From contig NZ_LT607410.1 in NCBI RefSeq assembly GCF_900091515.1, positions 620,001 to 684,000 on the forward strand: a stretch of 64,000 nucleotides of DNA, read 5' to 3'. This stretch comes from Micromonospora purpureochromogenes. Lineage in GTDB: Bacteria; Actinomycetota; Actinomycetes; Mycobacteriales; Micromonosporaceae. Below are positions 11,341-19,879 of the stretch, piece by piece. The notes below the pieces were generated by a model. That model worked only from the letters and a program-made list of their open reading frames with translations. It ran no database searches and had not been told where the DNA came from. A program made the translations under genes and the position numbers. Numbering within the stretch: the stretch's first letter is position 1; each line of letters begins with the position of its first letter.

Positions 11341-11369
11341 TTGACGGTCATTGCCCCCCTGCGTAGGCT
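11341..11369 (+). promoter_or_regulatory. Housekeeping promoter of rpmH
   Basis: TTGACG (11341-11346), a 17-bp spacer and TAGGCT (11364-11369) match the principal-sigma consensus of actinomycetes. A second -10-like TAGGGT lies at 11396-11401. The leader to rpmH is about 180 nt. Confidence 0.8.
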
Positions 11370-11555
11370 GGAGGGGCTGCTCTGTCGCCCTCTGCTAGGG
11401 TGATGGGTGCTTGCTGTCCGCGATCGCTTCCCCGCATCGCCGAGGTCCCGGGTCGCCGGGCAGCATGGATCGGAGGTCACCGCCCGAGGTGGCCTGGACC
11501 ACCACACGACCCCGGCGATCCCGCGCCGTGGACGTACGAAAACGGAGAGCCTGAC

Positions 11556-11693
11556 GTGAGCAAGCGCACCTACCAGCCGAACAACCGCCGGCGCGCGAAG
11601 ACCCACGGCTTCCGGCTGCGCATGCGCACCCGGGCCGGTCGCGCCATCCTGTCGACCCGCCGCTCCAAGGGCCGCACCCGCCTGTCGGCCTGA
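11556..11693 (+). CDS. rpmH: 50S ribosomal protein L34 (bL34)
   Basis: A 45-residue, very basic ribosomal protein of the large subunit. The whole length matches the family: [35 protein letters not shown] and KGRTRLSA. The GTG start at 11556 is set by the family N-terminus and by CGGAGAG 7-13 bp upstream; upstream codons in the same frame have no homology. It heads the rpmH-rnpA-yidD-yidC-jag-rsmG series and has a clear promoter upstream. Confidence 0.97.
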   Translation: MSKRTYQPNNRRRAKTHGFRLRMRTRAGRAILSTRRSKGRTRLSA

Positions 11694-11728
11694 GCCGACC
11701 GGGTCCGGTCCGGGGGACGTGGGCAGTC

Positions 11729-12145
11729 GTGCTGACGGCCGCACAGCGACTGCGGCGCAGCAACGACTTCGCCGCAGCGGTCAGGGGTGGCCGACGCGCC
11801 GGACGAGGTGCCGTCGTCGTGCACCTGACACTGCCGGCGGCCCCCGAACCCACCGCGCCAACCTCGCCGGAGCCGGCGCGGGTCAGCGGCACGGAGACGA
11901 TCTCCGCGCCGACCCGCGCCGGCTTCGTCGTGTCCAAGGCCGTCGGCCCCGCCGTGGTCCGCAACAAGGTCCGGCGCCGGCTGCGGCACCTGGTCCGCGA
12001 GCGCCTGGCCGCGCTGCCCGAGGGAAGCACCCTGGTGGTACGCGCACTGCCCGCCGCCGCCGAGGCGAACCACCTTCGGCTGGGGGCCGACCTCGACGCG
12101 GCGATCGCCGCCGCGCGGGCACCCCGGGGGCGGCGGTCCCGATGA
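11729..12145 (+). CDS. rnpA: Ribonuclease P protein component
   Basis: Protein subunit of RNase P, which trims tRNA 5' ends with the RNA subunit. 138 residues from a GTG start: [20 protein letters not shown] at the N-terminus and the family RNR motif in [20 protein letters not shown]. Compared with the usual 110-120 residues it has an insert of about 25 Pro/Thr/Ala-rich residues ([20 protein letters not shown]) between the first strands, which is probably a loop. Its TGA overlaps the ATG of yidD in an ATGA junction. Confidence 0.95.
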   Translation: MLTAAQRLRRSNDFAAAVRGGRRAGRGAVVVHLTLPAAPEPTAPTSPEPARVSGTETISAPTRAGFVVSKAVGPAVVRNKVRRRLRHLVRERLAALPEGSTLVVRALPAAAEANHLRLGADLDAAIAAARAPRGRRSR

Positions 12146-12429
12146 GCACCGGATCCGCCGGTTCGCGGCCTACCAGCCTGGGTGCCCGAGTGCTGAGTGG
12201 CCCCATCATCGCGTACCGTCGTTGGATAAGCCCGGCGCTGCCGGCCCGCTGTCGGTTCTACCCGTCGTGCAGTGCTTACGCCCTGGAGGCGGTGGCCCGG
12301 CACGGCGCGCTCCGGGGAGCCGGCCTGACGGTCCTGCGCTTGTCGCGCTGCCACCCTTTCCACCCAGGTGGACACGACCCGGTGCCGGAGCCGGGCGGCC
12401 GCCGCCGTGCCGACGTGACTGGAGCCTGA
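12142..12429 (+). CDS. yidD: Membrane protein insertion efficiency factor YidD
   Basis: A 95-residue small membrane-associated protein that helps YidC-dependent insertion. The family core is intact: [40 protein letters not shown], and [18 protein letters not shown] with the conserved cysteines. The ATG at 12142 overlaps the rnpA stop (ATGA), and yidC follows after 3 bp, so the three are translated from one message. A longer frame upstream runs through rnpA in another phase and is not coding. Confidence 0.93.
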   Translation: MSTGSAGSRPTSLGARVLSGPIIAYRRWISPALPARCRFYPSCSAYALEAVARHGALRGAGLTVLRLSRCHPFHPGGHDPVPEPGGRRRADVTGA

Positions 12430-12432
12430 GAA

Positions 12433-13428
12433 TTGAGTCTCGACTGGATCTACTACGCGATCTCGTGGATCCTGCTGACCTGGCACTCGGCCTGGGACGC
12501 CATCAAGGTGCCGGTCGGCTCGGTGCTCGGCACGAACTGGGCCTGGATCCTCTCGATCATCTTCCTGGTGGTCACCGTCCGGGTGATCCTCTTCCCGGTC
12601 TTCGTCAAGCAGATCAAGTCGCAGCGGGCGATGCAGGCGCTCCAGCCCAAGGTCAAGGAGCTGCAGGAGAAGCACAAGGGTGACCGGGAGACGCTCCAGA
12701 AGGAGATGATGGAGCTCTACCGGAAGGAAAAGGCCAACCCGCTGATGGGCTGCCTTCCGATGTTCCTCCAGATCCCGGTCTTCCTCGGTCTCTTCCACGT
12801 GCTGCGGCGCCTCGACCCGGCCAAGTCGAGCAAGACCCTCTACGGCTGGACGGTCGACCAGTTCAACAGCGCCTCCAGCGCGAAGCTCTTCACCGCCCCG
12901 ATCGCCGGCAAGTTCGGCTCGACCGCCGACGAGCTGGCCCGCCTCGGTGCCAACGGCACCACCGTGAAGATCATCGCGGGCATCCTGGTCCTGGTCATGA
13001 TGGGCACCACCTACCTGACCAGCCGCCAGATGATCCTCAAGACCGGTTGGGCGGAGGACCCGCAGCAGCGGATGGTGCAGCGACTGATGCTCTACGGCAT
13101 CCCCCTGTCGCTGCTGATCTCCGGCGCGATCTTCCCGATCGGTGTGATCATCTACTGGGTCACCAACAACCTCTTCACCCTCGGCCAGCAGCAGTGGGTG
13201 CTGCGCAAGTTCCCGCCGCTGGTGACCAACAAGGGGGTCACCGGAAACAAGGCGACCACCGGCAACCGGGGGCCGGTGCAGCCGGCCAGGATCGGCGGCT
13301 TCCTCAACCGCGCCAAGCCCGCCGCGCAGGTGCCGGCCAAGCCCGCCGCGCCGAAGGTCGCCGGGCCGAAGCCGGGTGCGAAGCCCACCAACCCGAAGAA
13401 GGGTCGGCCGGCCAAGCGGCAGGGCTGA
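12433..13428 (+). CDS. yidC: Membrane protein insertase YidC
   Basis: YidC/Oxa1 inserts membrane proteins alone or with SecYEG. 331 residues: an N-terminal membrane segment (LDWIYYAISWILLTW), a second at WAWILSIIFLVVTVRVILFP, a charged cytoplasmic loop (QPKVKELQEKHKGDRE), then NPLMGCLPMFLQIPVFLGLF and further C-terminal segments including LLISGAIFPIGVIIYWVTNN. The tail after residue 270 is Lys/Pro/Ala-rich and basic, as in ribosome-binding YidC tails. The start is TTG at 12433, three bases after the yidD stop. No lipoprotein signal is present. Confidence 0.95.
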   Translation: MSLDWIYYAISWILLTWHSAWDAIKVPVGSVLGTNWAWILSIIFLVVTVRVILFPVFVKQIKSQRAMQALQPKVKELQEKHKGDRETLQKEMMELYRKEKANPLMGCLPMFLQIPVFLGLFHVLRRLDPAKSSKTLYGWTVDQFNSASSAKLFTAPIAGKFGSTADELARLGANGTTVKIIAGILVLVMMGTTYLTSRQMILKTGWAEDPQQRMVQRLMLYGIPLSLLISGAIFPIGVIIYWVTNNLFTLGQQQWVLRKFPPLVTNKGVTGNKATTGNRGPVQPARIGGFLNRAKPAAQVPAKPAAPKVAGPKPGAKPTNPKKGRPAKRQG

Positions 13429-13641
13429 CCCCAGGGCCGCCGTCGGGACTACCGGCGGCGGCCTTCCGGCATCGCGCAGCCGCCGTACGGCCGGCGCCGG
13501 GCCGGAACCGCCGCGCCTGGCGCGGTCACGGGCGAGACTGCCCGTTAGAGACGTGCCCGTGGGCACCGGCCTTCTCCCGCCGGGCGCCCCGGGAAACCAG
13601 CGGACCCGACGGTCCGGCCGAGCGAGTACGGAGATGACACC

Positions 13642-14244
13642 GTGACCGACACCAGCATCCCCAGTGCGGAGCAGTCCGTGGACGAGGAGATCGTGCCGAC
13701 CGCCGCGACCGGTGACGGCGAGTCCGAGGAGACCGGGGAGGCGGCGGCCGAGGCGGGTGCCGCCCCGAAGAAGGCCGTCGGCGAGAGCGAGCTCTTCGCG
13801 CAGAGCGAGATCGCTGCCGACTACATCGAGGGCCTGCTCGACATCCTCGACTACGACGGCGACATCGACGAGTTGGTCTCCGGCGGACGTCCGGTCGTCG
13901 AGGTGGTCGGCGCCCGGCTGCAGAACCTGGTCGGCCAGCGCGGCGCCACCCTGGAGGCGCTCCAGGAGCTGGCCCGCCTCGCGGTGTTCCGCCAGACCGG
14001 TACGCCCAGCCGCCTGCTGCTCGACGTCGGCGGCTACCGCGCCACCCGGCGCAAGGAGCTCGCCGCCGTGGCCAAGAACGCGGTGGAGAAGGTCAAGGAG
14101 CACGGCGAGCCGGTCCGGCTGGAGCCGATGTCCGCCTTCGAGCGCAAGTGCGTGCACGACGTGGTCAACGCCATGAGCGGGGTGGAGAGCGAGTCCGAGG
14201 GCGTCGAGCCGAACCGCTGCATCATCGTCCGGCCGGCGGACTGA
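13642..14244 (+). CDS. jag: RNA-binding protein Jag / KhpB
   Basis: A KH plus R3H RNA-binding protein, partner of KhpA in other bacteria. 200 residues from a GTG start. An acidic N-terminal tail of about 50 residues precedes [20 protein letters not shown], the KH region with [20 protein letters not shown], and the C-terminal R3H domain ([16 protein letters not shown], then [14 protein letters not shown] and [10 protein letters not shown]). The Jag_N domain of Firmicutes is absent, as usual in actinomycetes. It is separated by 213 bp from yidC and 4 bp from rsmG. Confidence 0.93.
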   Translation: MTDTSIPSAEQSVDEEIVPTAATGDGESEETGEAAAEAGAAPKKAVGESELFAQSEIAADYIEGLLDILDYDGDIDELVSGGRPVVEVVGARLQNLVGQRGATLEALQELARLAVFRQTGTPSRLLLDVGGYRATRRKELAAVAKNAVEKVKEHGEPVRLEPMSAFERKCVHDVVNAMSGVESESEGVEPNRCIIVRPAD

Positions 14245-14248
14245 CCGG

Positions 14249-15064
14249 GTGACCCACGACGACGCCACGGCCGACGCCGTGACCGGCCCGGGTGGTACGC
14301 CGCCCGGGCCGTCGCCTGTTCGCCCCGTTCCCTTGCCGGAGGACGCCGCGCTGCCGGCCGAGCTGGCCCCGGCGGCCCGGACGCTCTTCGGTGACCGGCT
14401 GGACCTGGCGGCCGCGTACGCCGAGCTGCTCGCCACCGACGGGGTGGTGCGCGGCCTGATCGGTCCGCGGGAGGCGCCCCGGATCTGGGACCGGCACCTG
14501 CTCAACTGTGCCGCCGTGGCCGAGCGCATCCCGGAAGGGGCCAGCGTCATCGACGTCGGCTCCGGTGCCGGGCTGCCCGGGCTGGTGCTGGCGATCGCCC
14601 GCCCCGACCTGCAGGTGATCCTGGTCGAGCCGCTGGCCCGGCGTACCTCCTTCCTGATCGAGGCGGTGCAGCAGCTCGGGCTGGCCAAGACGGTCCGGGT
14701 GTTCCGTGGCCGGGCCGACGAGGCGGCCACCGACGCGACGGGCGCCGGCCCGTTCAGCGCCGACGTGGTGACCTCGCGAGCGGTCGCGCCACTCGACCGG
14801 CTCTCCGGCTGGTGCCTGCCGCTCGTCGTACCCGGCGGTCGGCTGATCGCCGTGAAGGGCTCCTCGGCGGCGGACGAGGTCGCGGAGCACGCCGAGACCG
14901 TCGACCGGCTCGGGGGCGGTGAGCCGAGCGTGCACCTCTGCGGGGTCGGCATCATCGACCCGCCGACCACCGTGGTGGAGATCGTGCGCGAGCGGGTGGT
15001 CCGACCGCCGTCCGCCAAGAAGGCACCCAAGCGCTCACGGGGCGGACGCAAGCGCGCTCGGTGA
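14249..15064 (+). CDS. rsmG: 16S rRNA (guanine-527-N7)-methyltransferase RsmG
   Basis: RsmG (GidB) methylates G527 of 16S rRNA; its loss gives low-level streptomycin resistance in other actinomycetes. 271 residues: helical lead-in [20 protein letters not shown], family motif [18 protein letters not shown], the SAM-binding [20 protein letters not shown], and [21 protein letters not shown] basic C-terminal tail ([15 protein letters not shown]) is added. The GTG start is 4 bp after the jag stop. The first about 35 residues are low-complexity. Confidence 0.95.
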   Translation: MTHDDATADAVTGPGGTPPGPSPVRPVPLPEDAALPAELAPAARTLFGDRLDLAAAYAELLATDGVVRGLIGPREAPRIWDRHLLNCAAVAERIPEGASVIDVGSGAGLPGLVLAIARPDLQVILVEPLARRTSFLIEAVQQLGLAKTVRVFRGRADEAATDATGAGPFSADVVTSRAVAPLDRLSGWCLPLVVPGGRLIAVKGSSAADEVAEHAETVDRLGGGEPSVHLCGVGIIDPPTTVVEIVRERVVRPPSAKKAPKRSRGGRKRAR

Positions 15065-15111
15065 TCCCCGTTCGGTTCCGGCGTGTCGCCCCGGCCGACG
15101 GACAACCGAGA

Positions 15112-15160
15112 TGGACCCGCCGCGCCCGTCCCCCGTAGGCTGGCCGCGCGTCGATAGTGT
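15112..15160 (+). promoter_or_regulatory. Candidate parAB promoter region
   Basis: TGGACC (15112-15117) and TAGGCT (15136-15141) are 18 bp apart and resemble a principal-sigma promoter. A second -10-like TAGTGT is at 15155-15160. The region lies between rsmG and parA. Confidence 0.45.
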
Positions 15161-15287
15161 GGGGCGGGCGTCGGGGGCACCGGGTCCCGACCGCTCCCGC
15201 CGGGGCCGTACGCGCTGCGGTGCGAGTGCGCGTGTGGCCTGATTGACGGGGTGCGGACCGACCATCCGGAGCGGGCAGGGATGACAG

Positions 15288-16646
15288 GTGCATGACGACG
15301 GTAGGTACGACGATCCACGGGTGAGACGCCCGGAGGGCCTTCCCTCCGGAGTGGACCCTGTTTCACGTGAAACCGACCACGACTCCCGGCCCGCCGACGG
15401 CCAGCCGGGTTCCGCCGGCCCGCCGGACTGCGATCCGGTGGTCCAACGGGACGTGCCCGCGGTCGGCGCCGCACGCCCCTCTCCCGAGTCGTACATTCCG
15501 CCGCCGCCCATCGCGGACGACGCGGGCCGGCCGGTCAACGCGCCCAGCGACCGCACTGCCCCGGTCCAACGCAACTCCGGCGCGCCGTCCCGCTTCGAGA
15601 CACCGGTTGGTGGCAACGTGCCGCCCGCCGTACCCCAGCAGCCCCACCCCGGCGCGGTGGCGGACTCCGAGTCCGTCGCCGGGAACGAGCCGGCGCCGGC
15701 GGCCGGGGGCGTGGCCGTCGACCAGGCCGCCGCCGCGTACGTTTCACGTGAAACCCCGACGCGCGAAGAGGATGACCCACCGTTGGCTATGGAGGCGATG
15801 CGCGCCGTGCAGATCCTGAATCCGAGTGGCGAGGTGACCATGCCTCGGCCCGACCGGACCCGGGTCATGTGCGTCGCGAACCAGAAGGGCGGCGTGGGTA
15901 AGACCACGACCACGGTGAACCTGGCGGTGGCGCTCGCCCTGCACGGCAACCGGGTGCTGGTGGTCGACCTCGACCCGCAGGGCAACGCCTCGACCGGGCT
16001 CAACGTGCCGCACCACACCGGCGTGCCGGACGTCTACGACTGCCTGATCAACAGCGTGCCGCTGGAGGAGGTCGCCCAGGAGGTCGAGGGCATCCCCAAC
16101 CTGTGGTGCGTGCCAGCCACCATCGACCTGGCGGGCGCGGAGATCGAGCTGGTGTCCGTGGTCGCCCGGGAGTCCCGGCTGGCCCGAGCCATCGCCGCGT
16201 ACCCGGGGCACTTCGACTACATCTTCATCGACTGCCCGCCCTCGCTCGGCCTGCTGACGGTCAACGCGCTGGTCGCCGCGCAGGAGGTGCTGATCCCCAT
16301 CCAGTGCGAGTACTACGCGCTGGAGGGCCTCAACCAGCTGATCAACAACATCAACCTGGTCCGGCAGCACCTCAACCCCAAGCTCGAGGTCTCCACGATC
16401 CTGCTCACCATGTACGACCGGCGTACCCGACTGGCCGACGCGGTCGAGCAGGACGTCCGGAACCACTTCGGCGACAAGGTCCTCCAGGCGGTCATCCCAC
16501 GCAACGTGCGGGTGTCCGAGGCACCCAGCTACGGGCAGTCCGTGATGACCTACGATCCCGGTTCGCGGGGGGCGACGAGCTACTTCGAGGCCGCCCAGGA
16601 GATCGCCGAGCGCGGTGTCAAGGAGCCGGTGAGCCGGAATGCGTAG
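15288..16646 (+). CDS. parA: Chromosome partitioning ATPase ParA
   Basis: ParA is a deviant-Walker ATPase that moves ParB-parS complexes. The ATPase core starts about residue 190: VMCVANQKGGVGKTTTTVNL (deviant Walker A near residues 200-207), VVDLDPQGNASTGL, FIDCPPSLGLLTVNAL and the C-terminal PRNVRVSEAPSYGQSV. With the GTG at 15288 it has 452 residues, including a Pro/Ala-rich extension of about 165. This extension encodes VSRET twice, once at each embedded parS site. An in-frame ATG at 15789 is an alternative start that would leave both parS sites in the leader. Followed by parB after 27 bp. Confidence 0.95.
   Translation: MHDDGRYDDPRVRRPEGLPSGVDPVSRETDHDSRPADGQPGSAGPPDCDPVVQRDVPAVGAARPSPESYIPPPPIADDAGRPVNAPSDRTAPVQRNSGAPSRFETPVGGNVPPAVPQQPHPGAVADSESVAGNEPAPAAGGVAVDQAAAAYVSRETPTREEDDPPLAMEAMRAVQILNPSGEVTMPRPDRTRVMCVANQKGGVGKTTTTVNLAVALALHGNRVLVVDLDPQGNASTGLNVPHHTGVPDVYDCLINSVPLEEVAQEVEGIPNLWCVPATIDLAGAEIELVSVVARESRLARAIAAYPGHFDYIFIDCPPSLGLLTVNALVAAQEVLIPIQCEYYALEGLNQLINNINLVRQHLNPKLEVSTILLTMYDRRTRLADAVEQDVRNHFGDKVLQAVIPRNVRVSEAPSYGQSVMTYDPGSRGATSYFEAAQEIAERGVKEPVSRNA
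15360..15373. promoter_or_regulatory. parS: parS site 1 (inside parA frame)
   Basis: GTTTCACGTGAAAC, an exact match to the universal parS core bound by ParB. It lies in the 5' part of the parA reading frame. Confidence 0.92.
15741..15754. promoter_or_regulatory. parS: parS site 2 (inside parA frame)
   Basis: GTTTCACGTGAAAC, exact parS core, 381 bp after site 1 and in the same codon phase; it lies 35 bp before the alternative parA start at 15789. Confidence 0.92.
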
Positions 16647-16673
16647 TGCGCACGAGTCGCTGGGAGGCGTCGC

Positions 16674-17696
16674 ATGAAGAACCGTCCCCGTGGCGGTCTG
16701 GGTCGAGGGCTCGGGGCGCTGATCCCGACCGGGCCGGCACCGGAGGCGCCGGGCACCACCCTCACGGTGCCGGTCGAAGCCGACACCGACGGTACGGCGG
16801 GCGCCCCTCCGGTCGAGGCGGTGACCGCGCCGGTCGCCACCCCGTCGGCGCCGCCCGAGCCGCAGCTGAGCCCGGTCCCGGGTGCCCGCTTCGCCGAGAT
16901 CCCGGTCGACGCGATCGTGCCGAACCCGAAGCAGCCCCGGCACGTCTTCGACGAGGAGGCGCTGGAGGAGCTGAAGACCTCCATCCAGGAGGTCGGCTTC
17001 CTCCAGCCGATCGTCGTCCGCCAGCTCGACGCCGAGAAGTACGAGCTCGTCATGGGCGAGCGCCGGTGGCGGGCCGCCCAGGCGGTGGGCCGGGAGAGCA
17101 TCCCGGCGATCGTCCGGGACACCAAGGACGACGCGATGCTCCGGGACGCCCTCCTGGAGAACATCCACCGGGCGAACCTCAACCCGCTTGAAGAGGCCGC
17201 GGCCTACCAGCAGCTGCTGGAGGAGTTCGGCGCCACCCACGAGGAGCTGGCGCGGCGGATCGGCCGCAGCCGGCCGCAGATCTCCAACACCATCCGCCTG
17301 CTGAACCTCCCGGCGCAGGTGCAGCGCCGGGTCGCCGCCGGCGTGCTGTCGGCGGGCCACGCCCGGGCGCTGCTGAGCCTCGACGAGGCGGAGGCGCAGG
17401 AACAGCTCGCCCTCCGGATCGTCGCCGAGGGCTTGTCCGTACGCGCGACCGAGGAGATCGTGGCGCTCGCGCTCAACGACGGGCCGGCGAAGACGCCGGC
17501 GGCGAAGCGGCGTACCAAGCCGCACGCCCCGGCGCTCACCGATCTGGCCGATCGGCTCTCCGACCGGTTCGACACCCGGGTGAAGGTCGACATCGGCCGG
17601 AGCAAGGGCAAGATCACCATCGAGTTCGCGACGGTGGACGACCTGGAGCGGATCGTGGGCATCATCGGCGTGGGCGAGCAGGAGCCGGAGGCCTGA
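16674..17696 (+). CDS. parB: Chromosome partitioning protein ParB
   Basis: ParB is a CTP-dependent clamp that loads at parS and spreads. 340 residues. The N-terminus [17 protein letters not shown] is the ParA-stimulating tail. The ParB N-domain includes [20 protein letters not shown] and the CTP-binding [13 protein letters not shown] and [19 protein letters not shown]. The helix-turn-helix follows at [20 protein letters not shown] and [19 protein letters not shown]. The last about 60 residues form the dimerisation domain. ATG start 27 bp after parA. Seven parS sites lie within 4.4 kb. Confidence 0.96.
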   Translation: MKNRPRGGLGRGLGALIPTGPAPEAPGTTLTVPVEADTDGTAGAPPVEAVTAPVATPSAPPEPQLSPVPGARFAEIPVDAIVPNPKQPRHVFDEEALEELKTSIQEVGFLQPIVVRQLDAEKYELVMGERRWRAAQAVGRESIPAIVRDTKDDAMLRDALLENIHRANLNPLEEAAAYQQLLEEFGATHEELARRIGRSRPQISNTIRLLNLPAQVQRRVAAGVLSAGHARALLSLDEAEAQEQLALRIVAEGLSVRATEEIVALALNDGPAKTPAAKRRTKPHAPALTDLADRLSDRFDTRVKVDIGRSKGKITIEFATVDDLERIVGIIGVGEQEPEA

Positions 17697-17715
17697 CCCC
17701 GCCCTGGTTCTGTCA

Positions 17716-17748
17716 CCGGCCGCGTTGCCCCTGAGGGCACGCGGCCGG
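17716..17748 (+). terminator. parAB terminator hairpin
   Basis: CCGGCCGCG (17716-17724) pairs with CGCGGCCGG (17740-17748), with further pairing of TGCCC and GGGCA in the stem, followed by TTCGTTT. Begins 20 bp after the parB stop. Confidence 0.7.
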
Positions 17749-17827
17749 TTCGTTTCCTGCTGCCGCTCCGGGCGTCGGCAGGGGCAACGCGGCCGGTTCG
17801 TTTCCTGCTGCCGCTCCGGGCGTCGGC
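17741..17827. repeat. Tandem direct repeat downstream of parB
   Basis: A 39-bp unit starting GCGGCCGGTTCGTTTCCTGC at 17741 is repeated exactly at 17789, a 48-bp period. The unit overlaps the 3' arm of the parAB terminator, so the second copy looks like a partial duplication of the terminator tail. Confidence 0.8.
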
Positions 17828-17857
17828 GGCGTGCGTCTCGGATGGAGGCCGCGACGC

Positions 17858-17871
17858 GTTTCACGTGAAAC
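17858..17871. promoter_or_regulatory. parS: parS site 3
   Basis: GTTTCACGTGAAAC, exact core, 162 bp after the parB stop. Confidence 0.92.
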
Positions 17872-18296
17872 CGGTGTGCCGCGTTGGGTAGTGCGGCCAG
17901 AGGCAGTCCAGGGTGCCGGGGCCGCCGTGATGACTTCCTCGCAAGGCTGCGTCGCTTGAGCACGTGACCGAGACCGGCTCGACCCGGGACGCCACGCTTG
18001 TCTGTAGTGAGCCGACGCGGCGTCCGGCGGGCGGACTGATGGCAGGCAACTGATGCGTCGCGAACCGACAGACCAATCGGTTCGTGCTGGGGTGGGCGGG
18101 GCCTTCGGTTCCCACCGGAACTCGCCATGTGGCCGACAGCTTCCATCACCGGCCTCGCTCACAGGGAACAGATGCGCGCGGGAGGGCGACCCGTCTACCA
18201 ACGCGGGTGCCAACCGCAGCGCGAGGGAGTGTCGCCGTCTTCATTTCCGCTCCAGGGTCCGTACTCGGCGGACGAGTTGCTCGCGTGGCGGTATCC

Positions 18297-18372
18297 GCCC
18301 GCCGCCCGCCGCCCGCCGCCCGCCGCCCGCCGCCCGCCGCCCGGCGCCCGCCGCCCGGCGCCCGCCGCCCGG
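18297..18372. repeat. Heptanucleotide simple repeat
   Basis: About ten near-perfect copies of the 7-mer GCCCGCC in tandem, with two variant GCCCGGC units near the end. It is noncoding, between parS sites 3 and 4. It could form G-quadruplex on the complementary strand or vary in copy number. Confidence 0.8.
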
Positions 18373-18595
18373 CTCGATCACACCGGCGTGGGCGTGGTTC
18401 CGTCATCTGACCGCCCCTCAGGGTCAGTCATTTGAGGCCCTGTAGCGCCGCCTGAGCCCGCGATGCGTTCGTGGGCAACGCGGGGGGTCGCAGTGACGGC
18501 CTCGCCGCGCCTGGAGGCGTCTGAGAGGGCTTCGGCGGTTGCTCCGGGCGGGAGGGAGGTGACACCTGCCCGACCGGGCTGGTACTCAGCACCTC

Positions 18596-18609
18596 GTTTC
18601 ACGTGAAAC
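18596..18609. promoter_or_regulatory. parS: parS site 4
   Basis: GTTTCACGTGAAAC, exact core, in noncoding DNA. Confidence 0.92.
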
Positions 18610-19307
18610 CGGCCCTGCGAATGCACTCCCATGACAATGCCCAGGATCCAGGGCGCCGCAGCGAAGCGATTTCAATGCCAGGGCTAAGCCTCCAGGGGGC
18701 GCCACCGGAACGCCAAAGGCGATCGTCGGCGCTGCCCGCGCTGCCGAGCTCACCGATGTCAGGGTTGGTCGGTTGCCTCGCCCCGCTCGCCGGGCCCGGA
18801 TCCGTCGAGGGAACCCGTAGCCGAGTCTGTTGCAGCGACCAGCGGCGGAGGCCTCGCCGGTTCAAGGTCGTCCTCGACGGCCTTCTTGGCGCGCAGCTAC
18901 GCCGCCCTCACCCCCCTGGCGGCAGTCACCCAACGCCAGCGAGGTCTTGGTGGAAACCGGCCAGTGCCGGCTGACCGGGGGGCCAGTTGGCCAGATGAAC
19001 CCAAAGACGATGGGTGCGGAATCGAGCCCGCCTGGGGGTAGCGATCGTGGGCTGATGGATCACGCCGAGAGTGAGCCGGACCGCCACCCTGACCGAGCCA
19101 TCCCGGTCGAATCCGGTGGAGGCAGGCGGCCGGCGTCAGCGCCCGACTCCAGGAGGTCCGCCCGGTTTGCCATCGGACCGGCTGGACGGCCACGGCGATC
19201 GGTTCGCATCTGCGCCATCGTCGGGTGTCGTCGTCCGGCAGCCGGCGGCCCGTCCGGGTCCGCGAATCGCCCCGCCCGGTCGCGACATGGGGGAGGCACC
19301 TCCCGGC

Positions 19308-19342
19308 GTTCCACGTGAAACCGGCGAGGTTCCACGTGAAAC
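19308..19342. promoter_or_regulatory. parS: Paired variant parS sites 5 and 6
   Basis: GTTCCACGTGAAAC occurs at 19308-19321 and 19329-19342, each with one mismatch to the core. The 21-bp period (two helical turns) puts both on the same DNA face. Confidence 0.75.
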
Positions 19343-19628
19343 GAGCGGGGTCGTCCGGGGGCTCAACCACCGACCGCTCCGCTCCAGCTTCCGACGCCCG
19401 CTATGGCGTGGATGCGAGCCGGAGCGAGGATGGCCTCTGCGGCGCAGGCCTGCGGAAGCCAGAACACCGACTGCGGCAGATCGAAGATGAGGCGCCGTCA
19501 CCGACCGAACCGCCCATCCCGGTGCCCCCTCGACACGCGATGCACGGCAGAAACGCCGCTTCCGGCAGCAGCCAACCGGCGCTTCGCTCGTTGGGAGAAA
19601 CGGGCCCGCCATGCCTGTGGTCGGGGCT

Positions 19629-19761
19629 GTGGATTGGACTCCCCGGTTATCCACAGCGGTTTTCCACAGGCACCCCTCGTTTCACGTGAAACACGGTGTC
19701 AAACGGCGTCCTGGCCTGTGGATGACGTGCTGTGGTGGTGATCTCACCAGCCTGTGGACAA
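19629..19761. promoter_or_regulatory. DnaA-box cluster beside parS site 7
   Basis: Perfect boxes TTATCCACA (19647-19655) and TGTGGACAA (19753-19761), with TGTGGATTG (19629), TTTTCCACA (19660) and TGTGGATGA (19717) between. parS site 7 lies inside the cluster. About 10.7 kb from oriC; possibly a DnaA-titration or replication-segregation coupling site. Confidence 0.65.
19679..19692. promoter_or_regulatory. parS: parS site 7
   Basis: GTTTCACGTGAAAC, exact core, embedded in the DnaA-box cluster. Confidence 0.92.
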
Positions 19762-19879
19762 CTACTCTCCGGCGGCCTCGGTGCGCCCTCGGTCGACACC
19801 CCGCAGCCCACGAGACGGACTCACGATCGCCGTCGTTCGGGTAGGGACAGCGGTCTCCGACTCGGTTAGGGTCAGCCTC

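Larger units (their letters stand above)
10921..11555. other. Divergent control region between dnaA and rpmH
   Basis: 635 bp. It holds a DnaA box pair near dnaA (11039-11058) and a strong rpmH promoter (11341-11369). A short inverted repeat, GGCGGT ... ACCGCC, lies at about 11275-11296. No gene was recognised. Confidence 0.6.
17697..19879. other. Gene-poor centromere-like region with parS and DnaA boxes
   Basis: 2.2 kb without a credible gene. Open frames here are broken across strands and use codons unlike the neighbours. It contains the parAB terminator, a 48-bp tandem duplication, three perfect and two variant parS sites, a 7-bp simple repeat and, at its right end, a DnaA-box cluster. It probably serves ParB loading and spreading. 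Confidence 0.7.

Noticed and set aside
11395..15474. 1359-codon minus-strand frame across rpmH to rsmG
   Set aside because: It covers six well identified genes on the other strand. The translation is compositionally random Arg/Pro/Ser.
17741..17827. CRISPR-like repeat
   Set aside because: Only two copies, separated by a 9-base gap. Not an array.
18053..18445. 130-codon frame over the heptamer repeat
   Set aside because: The translation is simple Ala/Arg/Pro from the repeat; no ribosome site and no codon bias.
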